NCBI GenBank assembly: GCA_023420415.1
Contig: JAEZWF010000016.1
Span: 7,385-71,384, forward strand
Source of the DNA: Actinomycetes bacterium
Lineage (GTDB): Bacteria > Actinomycetota > Actinomycetes > Actinomycetales > Dermatophilaceae
Reading direction: 5' to 3'
Length of the DNA: 64,000 nt
This document shows, piece after piece, positions 33,760-41,987 of the stretch. The translations under genes were made by a program, and so were the position numbers. The notes under the pieces are model-generated. The model ran no database searches. It saw only the letters and a list, made by a program, of their open reading frames with translations, and was not told the origin of the DNA. Positions within the stretch are counted from its first letter, which is position 1. Each line of letters begins with the position of its first letter.

Positions 33760-33806
33760 CGAGGTGAGGTATGCCGCGTGGTGGCCACGCGGCATACCTC
33801 ACCTCG
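33760..33806. terminator. perfect 22-bp hairpin built from an inverted motif pair
   Basis: Arms 33760-33781 and 33785-33806 are exactly complementary with a 3-base loop and contain GGTATGCCGCGTGG and its complement. It begins 4 bases after the amidase stop and is followed by a short T-rich stretch. It is the longest motif-built stem in the window. Confidence 0.88.
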
Positions 33807-33855
33807 TCTCTTTGGCTGCGGGATTCGTGAAGATGCGTTGCTCGGTGAGCGCAGC

Positions 33856-34068
33856 TCAGGGGGCCAACGCCAGTTGCCGCAGCAGCTCGGGAATGCGCGC
33901 AGACAGCGTCGTGAACACGAGCCGGTCGTCGACCTTGTCGTAGTGGTGGGCGATGAGGTTGCGCATGCGCGCAATGGCCACCCAGTCGACGTCAGGGTGG
34001 TCGGCCCTGTAGTCGTCCGGGAGTTTCTCCGCCACCGTCGCGACCTGGATCAGGATGTGCCGGCCGCG
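33856..34068 (-). pseudogene. HepT-like (DUF86) toxin remnant
   Basis: A 70-codon frame without a usable start encodes the C-terminal half of a HepT-type RNase: VAEKLPDDYRADHPDVDW, then the catalytic-type R-x4-6-H pattern in ARMRNLIAHHYDKVDD. A TAA closes the frame just upstream, and similar N-terminal-like sequence (ending EDVENP) continues in another frame. I read this as a frameshifted, truncated HepT gene; no intact MntA partner is seen. It marks the left edge of the accessory region. Confidence 0.65.
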
Positions 34069-34234
34069 TTATCGGGTTCTCGACATCCTCGAACAGGGTC
34101 AGCCGAACGGGTGGATTCGTCATCTCCGTGAGCGGTTTGCCCGATGCCGCGTTCGCCGGTCCGGCACTGTGGCCCCGCAGGCAGACCGACTGGGGGCAAC
34201 GCTGGAACTCGACGACACGATCCGACTGACGACC

Positions 34235-35254
34235 GTGCCCGACCACACGCAGTGTCGGTGCGGAGAGGCGATGGTGGCCGGCGAACGCGCCGGTCTCGAC
34301 ATCCACTCGGGACGGTCGATCTGCCTGTGGTGCCTGGCCGATCTCAAGGCTGGGCGCACGCCTCCACGCCGACGCGCATCTCGCGGTCCGTCCATGCACG
34401 ACGTCACCATTGTGCGAGTCCCTGAGCCGGCGAGTATGCCGCCTGCTCGCCAGCGCGCCCGCGTCACGCCTCGTCGTGCAAGGCGGCCTGGGAGCGGACC
34501 ACGGACGAGCGTCACACTGCTGATCGTGGCCGCGGTCCTGGCCGGCGCGGCATACCTCGACAATGCGGTGCTGGGACATGACTCGATCCCCCGTGCCCTG
34601 GGTCTGCGCCACCTGCCCGGCGTGAGCACCGGCGGTGGCATCGCGGGCGTGGGCAGCAAGGCGTCGGACTATGCCTTCGCGGCCACCAAGAAGAACGGTG
34701 AGCCGGTGGCGTTCAGCAGCTGCGACCCGATCCATATTGTGGTCAACGGCAAGCACGCGGTGCCGGACGCCGACCGGATGCTGCGCGAGGCGCTCGACCG
34801 CGTGAGCGAAGCAAGCGGCCTGACGTTCGTGGTGGACGGCCCGAGCCAGGAACTGCCCGACTCCGTCCGCGCCGCGACGAACACATCGACCATGACGTGG
34901 ACCAACCGGCCCGCACTGGTCGCCTGGCTCTCGCCGCAGGAGGATGAAGGCCTGGGGCGCGATGCAATTGGTCTCGGGGGTCCCATCGAAACCGGCTACT
35001 ACATCGACGCGAACCGCCACTACGTGACGGGCACGGTGTCCTTGGATGGGCCAGCGCTGCAGGCCATCATGCTGCGACCGAATGGCTGGGCGCAGGCACG
35101 CGCAGTCGTCATGCACGAGGTGGGGCACATGGTCGGTCTCGGCCACGTGGACTCCACGGCAGAGGTCATGGCGCCGAAGGGCTCGCACATCACCGAGTTC
35201 GGCGCCGGTGACCGCGAGGGGCTGCGACTCCTCGGCGACGGCCCCTGCTTCTGA
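34235..35254 (+). CDS. membrane-anchored matrixin-like zinc metalloprotease
   Basis: A protein of about 339 residues. An N-terminal Cys-containing segment (TQCRCGEAM, then SICLWC) looks like a small zinc ribbon. An Arg-rich stretch is followed by one membrane helix (VTLLIVAAVLAGAAYL, about residues 90-105), then an external domain. That domain carries the metzincin motif HEVGHMVGLGH starting at His294, with the Met-turn plausibly in STAEVMAPKG. It probably cleaves proteins outside the membrane. The start is uncertain: GTG at 34235 precedes the Cys motif, while ATG at 34395 would drop it. Confidence 0.7.
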   Translation: MPDHTQCRCGEAMVAGERAGLDIHSGRSICLWCLADLKAGRTPPRRRASRGPSMHDVTIVRVPEPASMPPARQRARVTPRRARRPGSGPRTSVTLLIVAAVLAGAAYLDNAVLGHDSIPRALGLRHLPGVSTGGGIAGVGSKASDYAFAATKKNGEPVAFSSCDPIHIVVNGKHAVPDADRMLREALDRVSEASGLTFVVDGPSQELPDSVRAATNTSTMTWTNRPALVAWLSPQEDEGLGRDAIGLGGPIETGYYIDANRHYVTGTVSLDGPALQAIMLRPNGWAQARAVVMHEVGHMVGLGHVDSTAEVMAPKGSHITEFGAGDREGLRLLGDGPCF

Positions 35255-35383
35255 CTCAGCTCCCGGCCCGTCGCAGCGTCAGCGGGACGTCGATGTCAGC
35301 TCATGAGCCGTCTGGAGAGACAGGGCGTCGCTGCGCGACCACGGCGTTTCGGACCCAGTGCCAGGTCGGCGTGGCGACCGAAG

Positions 35384-35761
35384 TCAGGAACGGCGAGGTG
35401 CCCTGCCTCTGCTGGACGCAACCGGGTGCTTGAGCGCCGACTTCGCGATCTTCGCCAAGGCCGCCGGACCCAGATCGACCCCGCACTGCTCGGCGAGCCC
35501 CACGAGGTAGACCAGCACATCCGCGAGCTCCTCACTCACCCGCGTGTGCAGCGGCTCCTCAGCGATCAGCTCCTTGGCCCGATCTGCCGGCAGCCATTGC
35601 AGCAGCTCGGCGAGCTCCCCCACCTCACCCACCAGCGCGAGCATCACCGACTTGGGGTCCTGGAACTGCTCCCAGTCCCGCTCCTCCCGGAACGCCTTTG
35701 CCGCCAATCGGATCGCCTCGAGATCAGACACGACCGCGAGTATGCCGCGTCGTCCAGACAT
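35384..35761 (-). CDS. MazG-like nucleotide pyrophosphohydrolase
   Basis: A 125-residue all-alpha NTP pyrophosphohydrolase. The metal-binding motif is LVGEVGELAELLQW (EExxE-like) with the later ELADVLVYLVGLAEQ. It hydrolyses (d)NTPs to NMPs. ATG at 35761 has GGGGGAG about 4 bases upstream; GTG at 35731 begins the conserved domain. It is divergent from the nuclease-helicase gene. MazG-like enzymes occur both in housekeeping and in phage-defence neighbourhoods; context here favours the latter but does not prove it. Confidence 0.85.
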   Translation of the reverse strand: MSGRRGILAVVSDLEAIRLAAKAFREERDWEQFQDPKSVMLALVGEVGELAELLQWLPADRAKELIAEEPLHTRVSEELADVLVYLVGLAEQCGVDLGPAALAKIAKSALKHPVASSRGRAPRRS

Positions 35762-35798
35762 GCACTCCCCCGCCCGTTAGAGTCGCTCACGTAATTGC

Positions 35799-35837
35799 GG
35801 CCCGACGGGCTTCCGCGTCAGGACAAGCCCCCACCCG
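35799..35837 (+). repeat. direct repeat A, upstream of the nuclease-helicase gene
   Basis: This 39-base stretch (GGCCCGACGGGCTTCCG at its start, CCCACCCG at its end) matches 37769-37806 at about 34 positions with one gap. It lies 35 bases upstream of the gene at 35873. The two copies bracket that gene exactly. Confidence 0.7.
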
Positions 35838-35872
35838 CACGGATCACTTCGTGCTGCCTGGGGTTCTGACTC

Positions 35873-37735
35873 GTGACGCTCTACCGGACGTCGGTCGCCG
35901 GTTTCTCCGTACTGGAGCACCACTTGGCCGATCACCTCGCCGAGCAGCTCGCGATCCGCACGGGCCAGACCGCCTCCACCTCGGAGCGACGATCGTGGGA
36001 GCGCAGCCTTCCGGCCTTGGCTGCAGATCTCCGCGCGGCCGGGCTGGATGACGTGGAGATGCTCGTCGAGTACCAGCTCCCCCTCACAAGCAAGCGCGCT
36101 GACGTGGTCCTCGCGGGCGAGCACCCGCAGACCGGCGGCCCGTCCTACCTCGTCGTCGAGCTCAAGCAGTGGAGTCACGCCGAGCGATTCGAGGACAGCG
36201 ACACCCTCGTCCGCATCGAGCAGTACGGCCACCGCCCGGTGACCCATCCCGCCCTCCAGGTCCGCGACTACTGCGACTACATGGTCGGCTTCACCGCCGT
36301 GCTCGCCGACGACCCACGATCCGTCGCTGGCGCGGCATACCTCCACAACGCCACGGACGATGGCGTGAGCGACCTGTTCGCACTGCCGGGAGACGACCAC
36401 GGTCGCGTGTTCACCGGACAACGCCGTGGCGAGTTCCAGGACTACCTCCGGTCGCGATTCAAGCCGGGTGCAAGCGGAGCCAGGTATGCCGACCGATTGG
36501 CTACCAGCCGCATCGCACCTTCGCGGCAGCTTCTTTCGGTGGCTGCAGAGGAAGTCCGGCAGCGTGAGATGTTCGTGCTACTCGACGAGCAACGCGATGC
36601 CTACAACTACGTGCTGCACGCCGTGGAGCGCGCTCGTCGGGCCAACACCAAGACGGCCGTCATCGTGTCGGGCGGCCCGGGCAGCGGCAAGAGCGTCATC
36701 GCGCTCTCTCTGCTTGGCGAGCTGTCCCGCCAAGGACGAACGGTGTTGCACGCCACAGGGTCTCGCTCGTTCACGCAGACGCTCCGTAAGGTCGCAGGTG
36801 CTCGCGCGCCTCAGGTGCGCAAGATGTTCCAGTACTTCACCTCGTTCATCGCCGCTGCCCCCAACGATCTGGATGCGCTGATCCTCGATGAGGCGCACCG
36901 CATTCGGGAGACCTCGGCGTCTCGGTGGACGCGGGCCGAGCATCGCACTGGCAAGCCCCAGGTCGAGGAGCTGCTGGCGGCGGCGAGGGTCCCTGTCTTC
37001 CTGCTGGATGAGTTCCAAGTGGTGCGACCCGGCGAGCAGGGCACCGTCGAGGACATCGAGAAGCACGCGGCTAACAACGGGATCCACGTCGAGAAGATCA
37101 ACCTGGACGCGCAGTTTCGGGCGGGCGGCTCCGAGGAGTACATCCAATGGGTGCGACGCCTGCTCGGGTTGAGCACCGAAGGATCCCTTCAGTGGCAAGG
37201 GGATCCGCGCTTCGAGGTACAGGTGGTCGATTCTCCCGAGGAGATGGAGGCGGTCCTGCGCGGCCATCTCGAGCAGGGTTACTCCGGGCGAATTGCAGCG
37301 GGCTACTGCTGGCCGTGGAGCGACCCGCGTCCTGACGGCACGCTGGTGCCCGACGTGCGCATCGGTGCCTGGGCTCGGCCCTGGAACCTCAAGGGCGACC
37401 GTTCGATCGGCGGCGCACCCGCGGCCGCCCTCTGGGCAACTGACCCAGCCGGCTTTGGTCAGGTGGGCTGCGTCTACACCGCTCAAGGCTTCGAGTACGA
37501 CTACGCCGGCGTCATCCTCGGGCCCGATCTCGTCTGGCGCGAGGACCGATGGGTGCCGGTGCGGGCAGCGAACAAGGACCCGGAATTCCGCAACCGGACG
37601 AAGGTGAGCGACCTCGACTTCGACCGCCTGGTCCGCAACGTCTACAAGGTGCTTCTGACCCGCGGCATGCGTGGCGTCCTGATCATGTCCACCGACCCGC
37701 AGACCCAAGACCACCTCCGCCGCTTGACCCAATGA
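35873..37735 (+). CDS. PD-(D/E)xK-like nuclease / DUF2075 helicase fusion
   Basis: A 620-residue protein. Residues 1-200 carry a nuclease-like pattern, RADVVLAG (Asp77) followed 19 residues later by VVELKQW (Glu96-Leu-Lys98), the D...ExK arrangement of PD-(D/E)xK enzymes. A P-loop NTPase of the DUF2075 type follows, with Walker A GGPGSGKS (267-274), DEAHRI as Walker B (ALILDEAHRI), sensor LLDEFQVVRPGEQ, and a late VYTAQGFEYDYAGVILG segment typical of superfamily 1 helicases. It probably unwinds and cuts nucleic acid. It is divergent from MazG and transcribed toward the other defence-type genes. The nuclease call is from motif spacing alone. Confidence 0.75.
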   Translation: MTLYRTSVAGFSVLEHHLADHLAEQLAIRTGQTASTSERRSWERSLPALAADLRAAGLDDVEMLVEYQLPLTSKRADVVLAGEHPQTGGPSYLVVELKQWSHAERFEDSDTLVRIEQYGHRPVTHPALQVRDYCDYMVGFTAVLADDPRSVAGAAYLHNATDDGVSDLFALPGDDHGRVFTGQRRGEFQDYLRSRFKPGASGARYADRLATSRIAPSRQLLSVAAEEVRQREMFVLLDEQRDAYNYVLHAVERARRANTKTAVIVSGGPGSGKSVIALSLLGELSRQGRTVLHATGSRSFTQTLRKVAGARAPQVRKMFQYFTSFIAAAPNDLDALILDEAHRIRETSASRWTRAEHRTGKPQVEELLAAARVPVFLLDEFQVVRPGEQGTVEDIEKHAANNGIHVEKINLDAQFRAGGSEEYIQWVRRLLGLSTEGSLQWQGDPRFEVQVVDSPEEMEAVLRGHLEQGYSGRIAAGYCWPWSDPRPDGTLVPDVRIGAWARPWNLKGDRSIGGAPAAALWATDPAGFGQVGCVYTAQGFEYDYAGVILGPDLVWREDRWVPVRAANKDPEFRNRTKVSDLDFDRLVRNVYKVLLTRGMRGVLIMSTDPQTQDHLRRLTQ

Positions 37736-37768
37736 ACCGACGCGGACGGTTGAGTCCGCACCATCCAC

Positions 37769-37806
37769 GGCCCGACCGGCTTCCGTTCAGGACATGCCAC
37801 CACCCG
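37769..37806 (+). repeat. direct repeat B, upstream of the EVE-HNH gene
   Basis: The second copy of the element at 35799-35837 (GGCCCGACCGGCTTCCG start). It lies 27 bases upstream of the EVE-HNH start. It is either a shared regulatory leader or the right boundary of an inserted cassette carrying the nuclease-helicase gene. Confidence 0.7.
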
Positions 37807-37833
37807 TGACAACACGGGAAGGCGCCTGCGCTC

Positions 37834-38697
37834 ATGACGAGCTGGGTCATCACTATTGCCAAGGAGTTTCCGCAGCACTGGGACTATGCCCAGCAACACC
37901 AACTGTGGGACTTCACACGCAGTCGTCGCCGCGACATCCGCGCAGGCGACCAGTTGTACTTTTGGTTGGCCGGCACTGGATTCGTCGGAACGGCCACCGC
38001 TACCAGCGATCTCATGGAGCATGAGGACGGCGATGGTCCGTGGGATGACGAAGGCCTTGGGCGATATGCCTACAGGGTCCTCCTCGAACCTGAGCCCGTC
38101 GGACCGCGACTCACCGTGAGTTGGTCGGAGGTTCTCGATCAGACGTCGACCACGAGCAGGCTGAACGCGGCGCCTGTACGTTTCGGGGACTCGGACGACG
38201 AGGTCTGGCTATGGTCGGTGTTCAGCCGGTCAACGCGTCCGGATCTGCAGTACCCCGAGGTGGAAGCGGAACTCGAGGGCGATGACGTCGACTGGGAGCG
38301 CGACGACCGCAAACGTCAAGAAAGGGCCATCGCGATCCGCCTGGGTCAACGCGGCTTCAGGGCGCGGCTGGTGGCTGCCTACGCTGGGCGCTGCGCGGTC
38401 ACCGGGTACAGCGCATTAGCTGCCCTGGAGGCGGCACACATCGCGCCCTACCGCGGCGAACACTCGCACGACGTAAGAAACGGGCTCCTGCTTCGTGCCG
38501 ACATCCACACCCTGTTCGACCTGAAGCTGCTGACCGTGACCCCTGACTGGATCATCCATGTCTCACAGGAACTGAGCGATAGCGAGTATTGGTCGCTCGA
38601 CGGAAAGCGGATGGCCGTCGTTCCATCTCATGAAGACGCACCGCTCCCCGACCTGCTTGCGGTGCACAACGATTCGTTCGGCCTGGCACGGAGTTGA
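37834..38697 (+). CDS. EVE-HNH modification-dependent restriction endonuclease
   Basis: A 287-residue protein. Residues 1-130 look like an EVE/PUA-like domain (MTSWVITIAKEFPQHWDYAQQ, DIRAGDQLYFWLAGTGFVGTATATS), a fold that flips out modified cytosine. The C-terminal domain (about 160-260) is an HNH nuclease: YAGRCAVTGYSALAALEAAHIAPYRGEHSHDVRNGLLLRADIHTLFD, with conserved His, Asn and His. Known EVE/PUA-HNH enzymes cut DNA carrying 5-hydroxymethyl- or glucosylated cytosine, a defence against phages with modified genomes. It is a stand-alone restriction gene with no methylase. AAGG precedes the ATG. Confidence 0.85.
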   Translation: MTSWVITIAKEFPQHWDYAQQHQLWDFTRSRRRDIRAGDQLYFWLAGTGFVGTATATSDLMEHEDGDGPWDDEGLGRYAYRVLLEPEPVGPRLTVSWSEVLDQTSTTSRLNAAPVRFGDSDDEVWLWSVFSRSTRPDLQYPEVEAELEGDDVDWERDDRKRQERAIAIRLGQRGFRARLVAAYAGRCAVTGYSALAALEAAHIAPYRGEHSHDVRNGLLLRADIHTLFDLKLLTVTPDWIIHVSQELSDSEYWSLDGKRMAVVPSHEDAPLPDLLAVHNDSFGLARS

Positions 38698-38786
38698 CCC
38701 GTGCGGAATCCACTCCGATGAAGGTCCGGTCTCCTTTGCGACCGAAATAGCCCTCGAACGATCTGGGTGCCTGGCAAGCTAGCTGC

Positions 38787-41700
38787 GTGAAGGGACCAGA
38801 CGACAGCCTTCTCGAAGGCCTGTACGAGCGCCTAATCACTGAGGACCTCGAAGCACGCCTCGCCGCTGCGACCAACCTGTTGATCGATCGCGGTGAGGTT
38901 GACGAGGCTGATGCCCCGGAAGTCCTTGCTCGCCACCTACGGACTGTCGCGCTACGGGTCTTGCGTGATGAGCGCAAAGCCGAACGGCGACTCGACATCG
39001 TCAATGACCTGATAGACCGGCTTGGTTCCCCCACCGATGCCGTGGCGACCGCTCGACACCTATTGTCCGTTGCAGAGCCACCCGCACCGGGTCGAGCTGC
39101 CCGGGTGTTCGCCGAGCGCCCGTCCACGCCACTGTCCGATGCCGCCCTGCTCACCAATGCCCAGGGTGAGCCCGGCATGGGGCACGAGGTCCGAGCAGAG
39201 TTGGCGAGCGCCGACCAGGTCGACGTGATCATGGCCTTCGTCAAGTGGTACGGCTTGCGCCTGTTCGAAGACCGCCTCAAGTCCCTCGGCGAACGTATGG
39301 TCCCACTCCGCGTGATCACCACGACCTACATGGGCGCCACCGAGCGCCAGGCCCTCGACCGACTAGTTCGCGACTTCGGCGCTGAGGTCAAGGTTCAGTA
39401 CGACGCGCAGCGAACTCGCCTCCACGCCAAGGCATGGCTCTTCCGACGCAACACCGGCTTCGACACGGCATACGTCGGGAGCAGCAACTTGTCACGCGCG
39501 GCGATGCTCGACGGCGTCGAGTGGAACGTTCGACTTTCGGCGATCGCAACACCAGCACTCATCCAGAAGTTCGGCGCCACGTTCGACAGCTACTGGAACG
39601 ACCCAACCTTCGAGCCCTACGACCCCGACACGGACCGAGATCGCCTCGATGATGCGCTCGCCGAGGCAGCCGGAACCAAGTCACGCGACCGCATCACGCT
39701 GTCGCTGTCAGGGCTGGAAGTTCGGCCGTACCCCTACCAGCAGGAAATGCTCGACCAGCTCGATGTCGAGCGGGTTATTCATGGCCGACACCGGAACCTC
39801 CTCGTCGCAGCGACGGGCACGGGCAAGACGGTGATTGCCGCACTTGACTACCGACGACTCGCTGAGAATGCACCAACCCTGCCGCGGCTGCTGTTCGTAG
39901 CCCACCGGTTTGAGATCCTCGAGCAAGCGCTGCGCACCTACCGGGAAGTGCTGAACAAGCCTGACTTCGGCGAGCTGTACGTGCGGGGCGCCCGGCCCGA
40001 GCGTTGGGAGCACGTGTTCGCATCCATCCAATCGCTCACGGCCTACGACGTCAGTTCCATCCCGCCCGGCTCGTTCCAGATCGTGGTGGTGGACGAGTTC
40101 CACCACGCACAGGCAGGCACGTACAGGCGGTTGCTCGATCACCTCAACCCGCGCGAACTCCTAGGCCTGACAGCCACACCGGAGCGGGGCGACGGTCTTG
40201 ATGTCCTCTCCTTCTTCGATGGCCGGGTGGCCGCTGAGTTGCGGCTCTGGGATGCCCTCAAGGCTGACCTCCTCACGCCGTTTCACTACTTTGCCGTGGC
40301 TGACGGAACAGAGCTGGACCACGTCGGCTGGAAGGCCGGCGCCTACGACCAGGCGGAACTGTCCAACGTCTACACGGGTAACGACGCCCGAGCCCGACTG
40401 GTCCTGAGCGCCATCCGTGACAAGGTCGGCAACCTTGCCTCGATGAAAGCCCTTGGCTTCTGCGTGTCACGAGACCATGCCCACTACATGACGCGCGTCT
40501 TCAACGAGGCTGGCATACGGGCCGCTGCCATCCTGGGCGATACACCGCCCCGCGATCGAGACACGGCTCTCGCGAATCTCAAGACGGGTGACATCCAAGT
40601 CGTCTTCACCGTCGATGTCTTCAACGAAGGTGTGGATGTGCCGGCCATCAATACGGTGCTCTTCCTACGCCCGACGGAGAGCTCGACGGTCTTCCTGCAA
40701 CAGTTGGGACGAGGTCTGCGACGAGCCAAGGACAAACCAGTGCTGACGGCGCTGGACTTCGTCGGTCACCACCGCAAGGAGTTCCGGTTCGACCAGCGCT
40801 TCCGCGCGATGACCGGCAGCTCGCGAGCAGAGCTTGTCCGTGATGTCGAGAACGGCTTTCCCTTCCTACCCGCAGGAACCCAGATCGTGCTCGACCGGCA
40901 GAGCCAGGAACTGGTCCTTGAGAACATCAAAAGCCAGGTGGCCAAGAGATGGGTCACGATCGTCTCCGAGCTGCGAGCCCGACCGACTCACGACCTCGCA
41001 ACGTTTCTGACCGACTCGGGGGTGGATCTCGCAGACGTCGTTCGTGGAGACCGGTCGTGGGCCAGACTGCGGCGTGAGGCCGGGCTGGACGTTTCGCAGG
41101 CCGGTCCGTTGGAGGGTGGCCTGCTGAAGCGCGTCCGTGCCCTCGCCCATGTCGACGACCCTGACCGCGCTGCGGCATACCTGCGCTGGCTCGCGGACGA
41201 CGCCCCCTCGTATGACAACGCCGCCCCAGCGCTCCAGGCGTTCGGGCGCATGCTCTTCTTCTCGCTCTGGCCTGACGGCGGGGGCTTCGCCTCGTATGCC
41301 GGGGGGCTCGGTTCACTGCACGCCGAGCCTGCGGCCCGTGCAGACATGCGCGCTGTGATCCAACTGGGTCTCGAAGGAGCTGAGCGGATCACGACCCGCC
41401 TCCAAGGCGACCTCGGCATGCGACCCCTGCGAGTCCATGGGCAGTACACCCGGGAGGAGATTGCCGTCGGGCTTGGGTACAGCACGCCCACGACCCGACG
41501 GCCACCCAGCATCATGCAGGGCGTCTTCTTCGCAGAGGAAGCTAACACCGACGCCTTCCTGATTACCTTGCAGAAGTCCGAGGCCGACTACTCACCAACG
41601 ACGATGTACCAGGACTACGCGATCAGCCCTGAGCTCTTTCATTGGGAAAGTCAGTCAGGTACGACTCTGGCTTCCAAGACGGGGCAGCGTTACCTCAACC

Positions 41701-41897
41701 ACCGAGAAGACGGCAGCCACGTTCTGCTCTTCACCCGTCCGCAGAAGGTCACCGAGTTCGGGTCGGGCGCGCCGTACGTGTTCCTTGGCGAGGCTGACTA
41801 TGTCGAGCACCGAGGCGAGCGCCCCATTGCCATCACTTGGCGGCTTCGAACTCCGATGCCGGCCGCTGACTTCGCCGCCGCCAGTGTCGTAGCGTGA
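38787..41897 (+). CDS. PLD-nuclease / superfamily 2 helicase with DUF3427
   Basis: A 1036-residue protein. Residues about 130-300 form a phospholipase D-like nuclease with LHAKAWLF (His213) and GSSNLS. A superfamily 2 helicase follows, with Walker A ATGTGKT, a DEFH box in VVVDEFHHAQ, TATPERGDG, and the C-terminal lobe motifs NEGVDVPAINTVLFLRPTES and QLGRGLRRAKDK. The last 350 residues match the DUF3427 class. Such fusions are widespread in defence islands and probably process invading DNA. The GTG start at 38787 has no strong ribosome binding site. G+C is lower than in the flanking core genes. Confidence 0.88.
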   Translation: MKGPDDSLLEGLYERLITEDLEARLAAATNLLIDRGEVDEADAPEVLARHLRTVALRVLRDERKAERRLDIVNDLIDRLGSPTDAVATARHLLSVAEPPAPGRAARVFAERPSTPLSDAALLTNAQGEPGMGHEVRAELASADQVDVIMAFVKWYGLRLFEDRLKSLGERMVPLRVITTTYMGATERQALDRLVRDFGAEVKVQYDAQRTRLHAKAWLFRRNTGFDTAYVGSSNLSRAAMLDGVEWNVRLSAIATPALIQKFGATFDSYWNDPTFEPYDPDTDRDRLDDALAEAAGTKSRDRITLSLSGLEVRPYPYQQEMLDQLDVERVIHGRHRNLLVAATGTGKTVIAALDYRRLAENAPTLPRLLFVAHRFEILEQALRTYREVLNKPDFGELYVRGARPERWEHVFASIQSLTAYDVSSIPPGSFQIVVVDEFHHAQAGTYRRLLDHLNPRELLGLTATPERGDGLDVLSFFDGRVAAELRLWDALKADLLTPFHYFAVADGTELDHVGWKAGAYDQAELSNVYTGNDARARLVLSAIRDKVGNLASMKALGFCVSRDHAHYMTRVFNEAGIRAAAILGDTPPRDRDTALANLKTGDIQVVFTVDVFNEGVDVPAINTVLFLRPTESSTVFLQQLGRGLRRAKDKPVLTALDFVGHHRKEFRFDQRFRAMTGSSRAELVRDVENGFPFLPAGTQIVLDRQSQELVLENIKSQVAKRWVTIVSELRARPTHDLATFLTDSGVDLADVVRGDRSWARLRREAGLDVSQAGPLEGGLLKRVRALAHVDDPDRAAAYLRWLADDAPSYDNAAPALQAFGRMLFFSLWPDGGGFASYAGGLGSLHAEPAARADMRAVIQLGLEGAERITTRLQGDLGMRPLRVHGQYTREEIAVGLGYSTPTTRRPPSIMQGVFFAEEANTDAFLITLQKSEADYSPTTMYQDYAISPELFHWESQSGTTLASKTGQRYLNHREDGSHVLLFTRPQKVTEFGSGAPYVFLGEADYVEHRGERPIAITWRLRTPMPAADFAAASVVA

Positions 41898-41987
41898 CAG
41901 ACATCGATTCGGGCTGAGTGCTACACGGTCGCTCATCACCCGGGTACCGTGCCTGTCACATCGTTCAAGCACTTCGCAGGGGGAGTC

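Noticed and set aside
33992..35188. Minus-strand 398-codon frame opposite the metalloprotease
   Set aside because: No recognisable domain; the opposite strand has the metzincin motif and a membrane helix.
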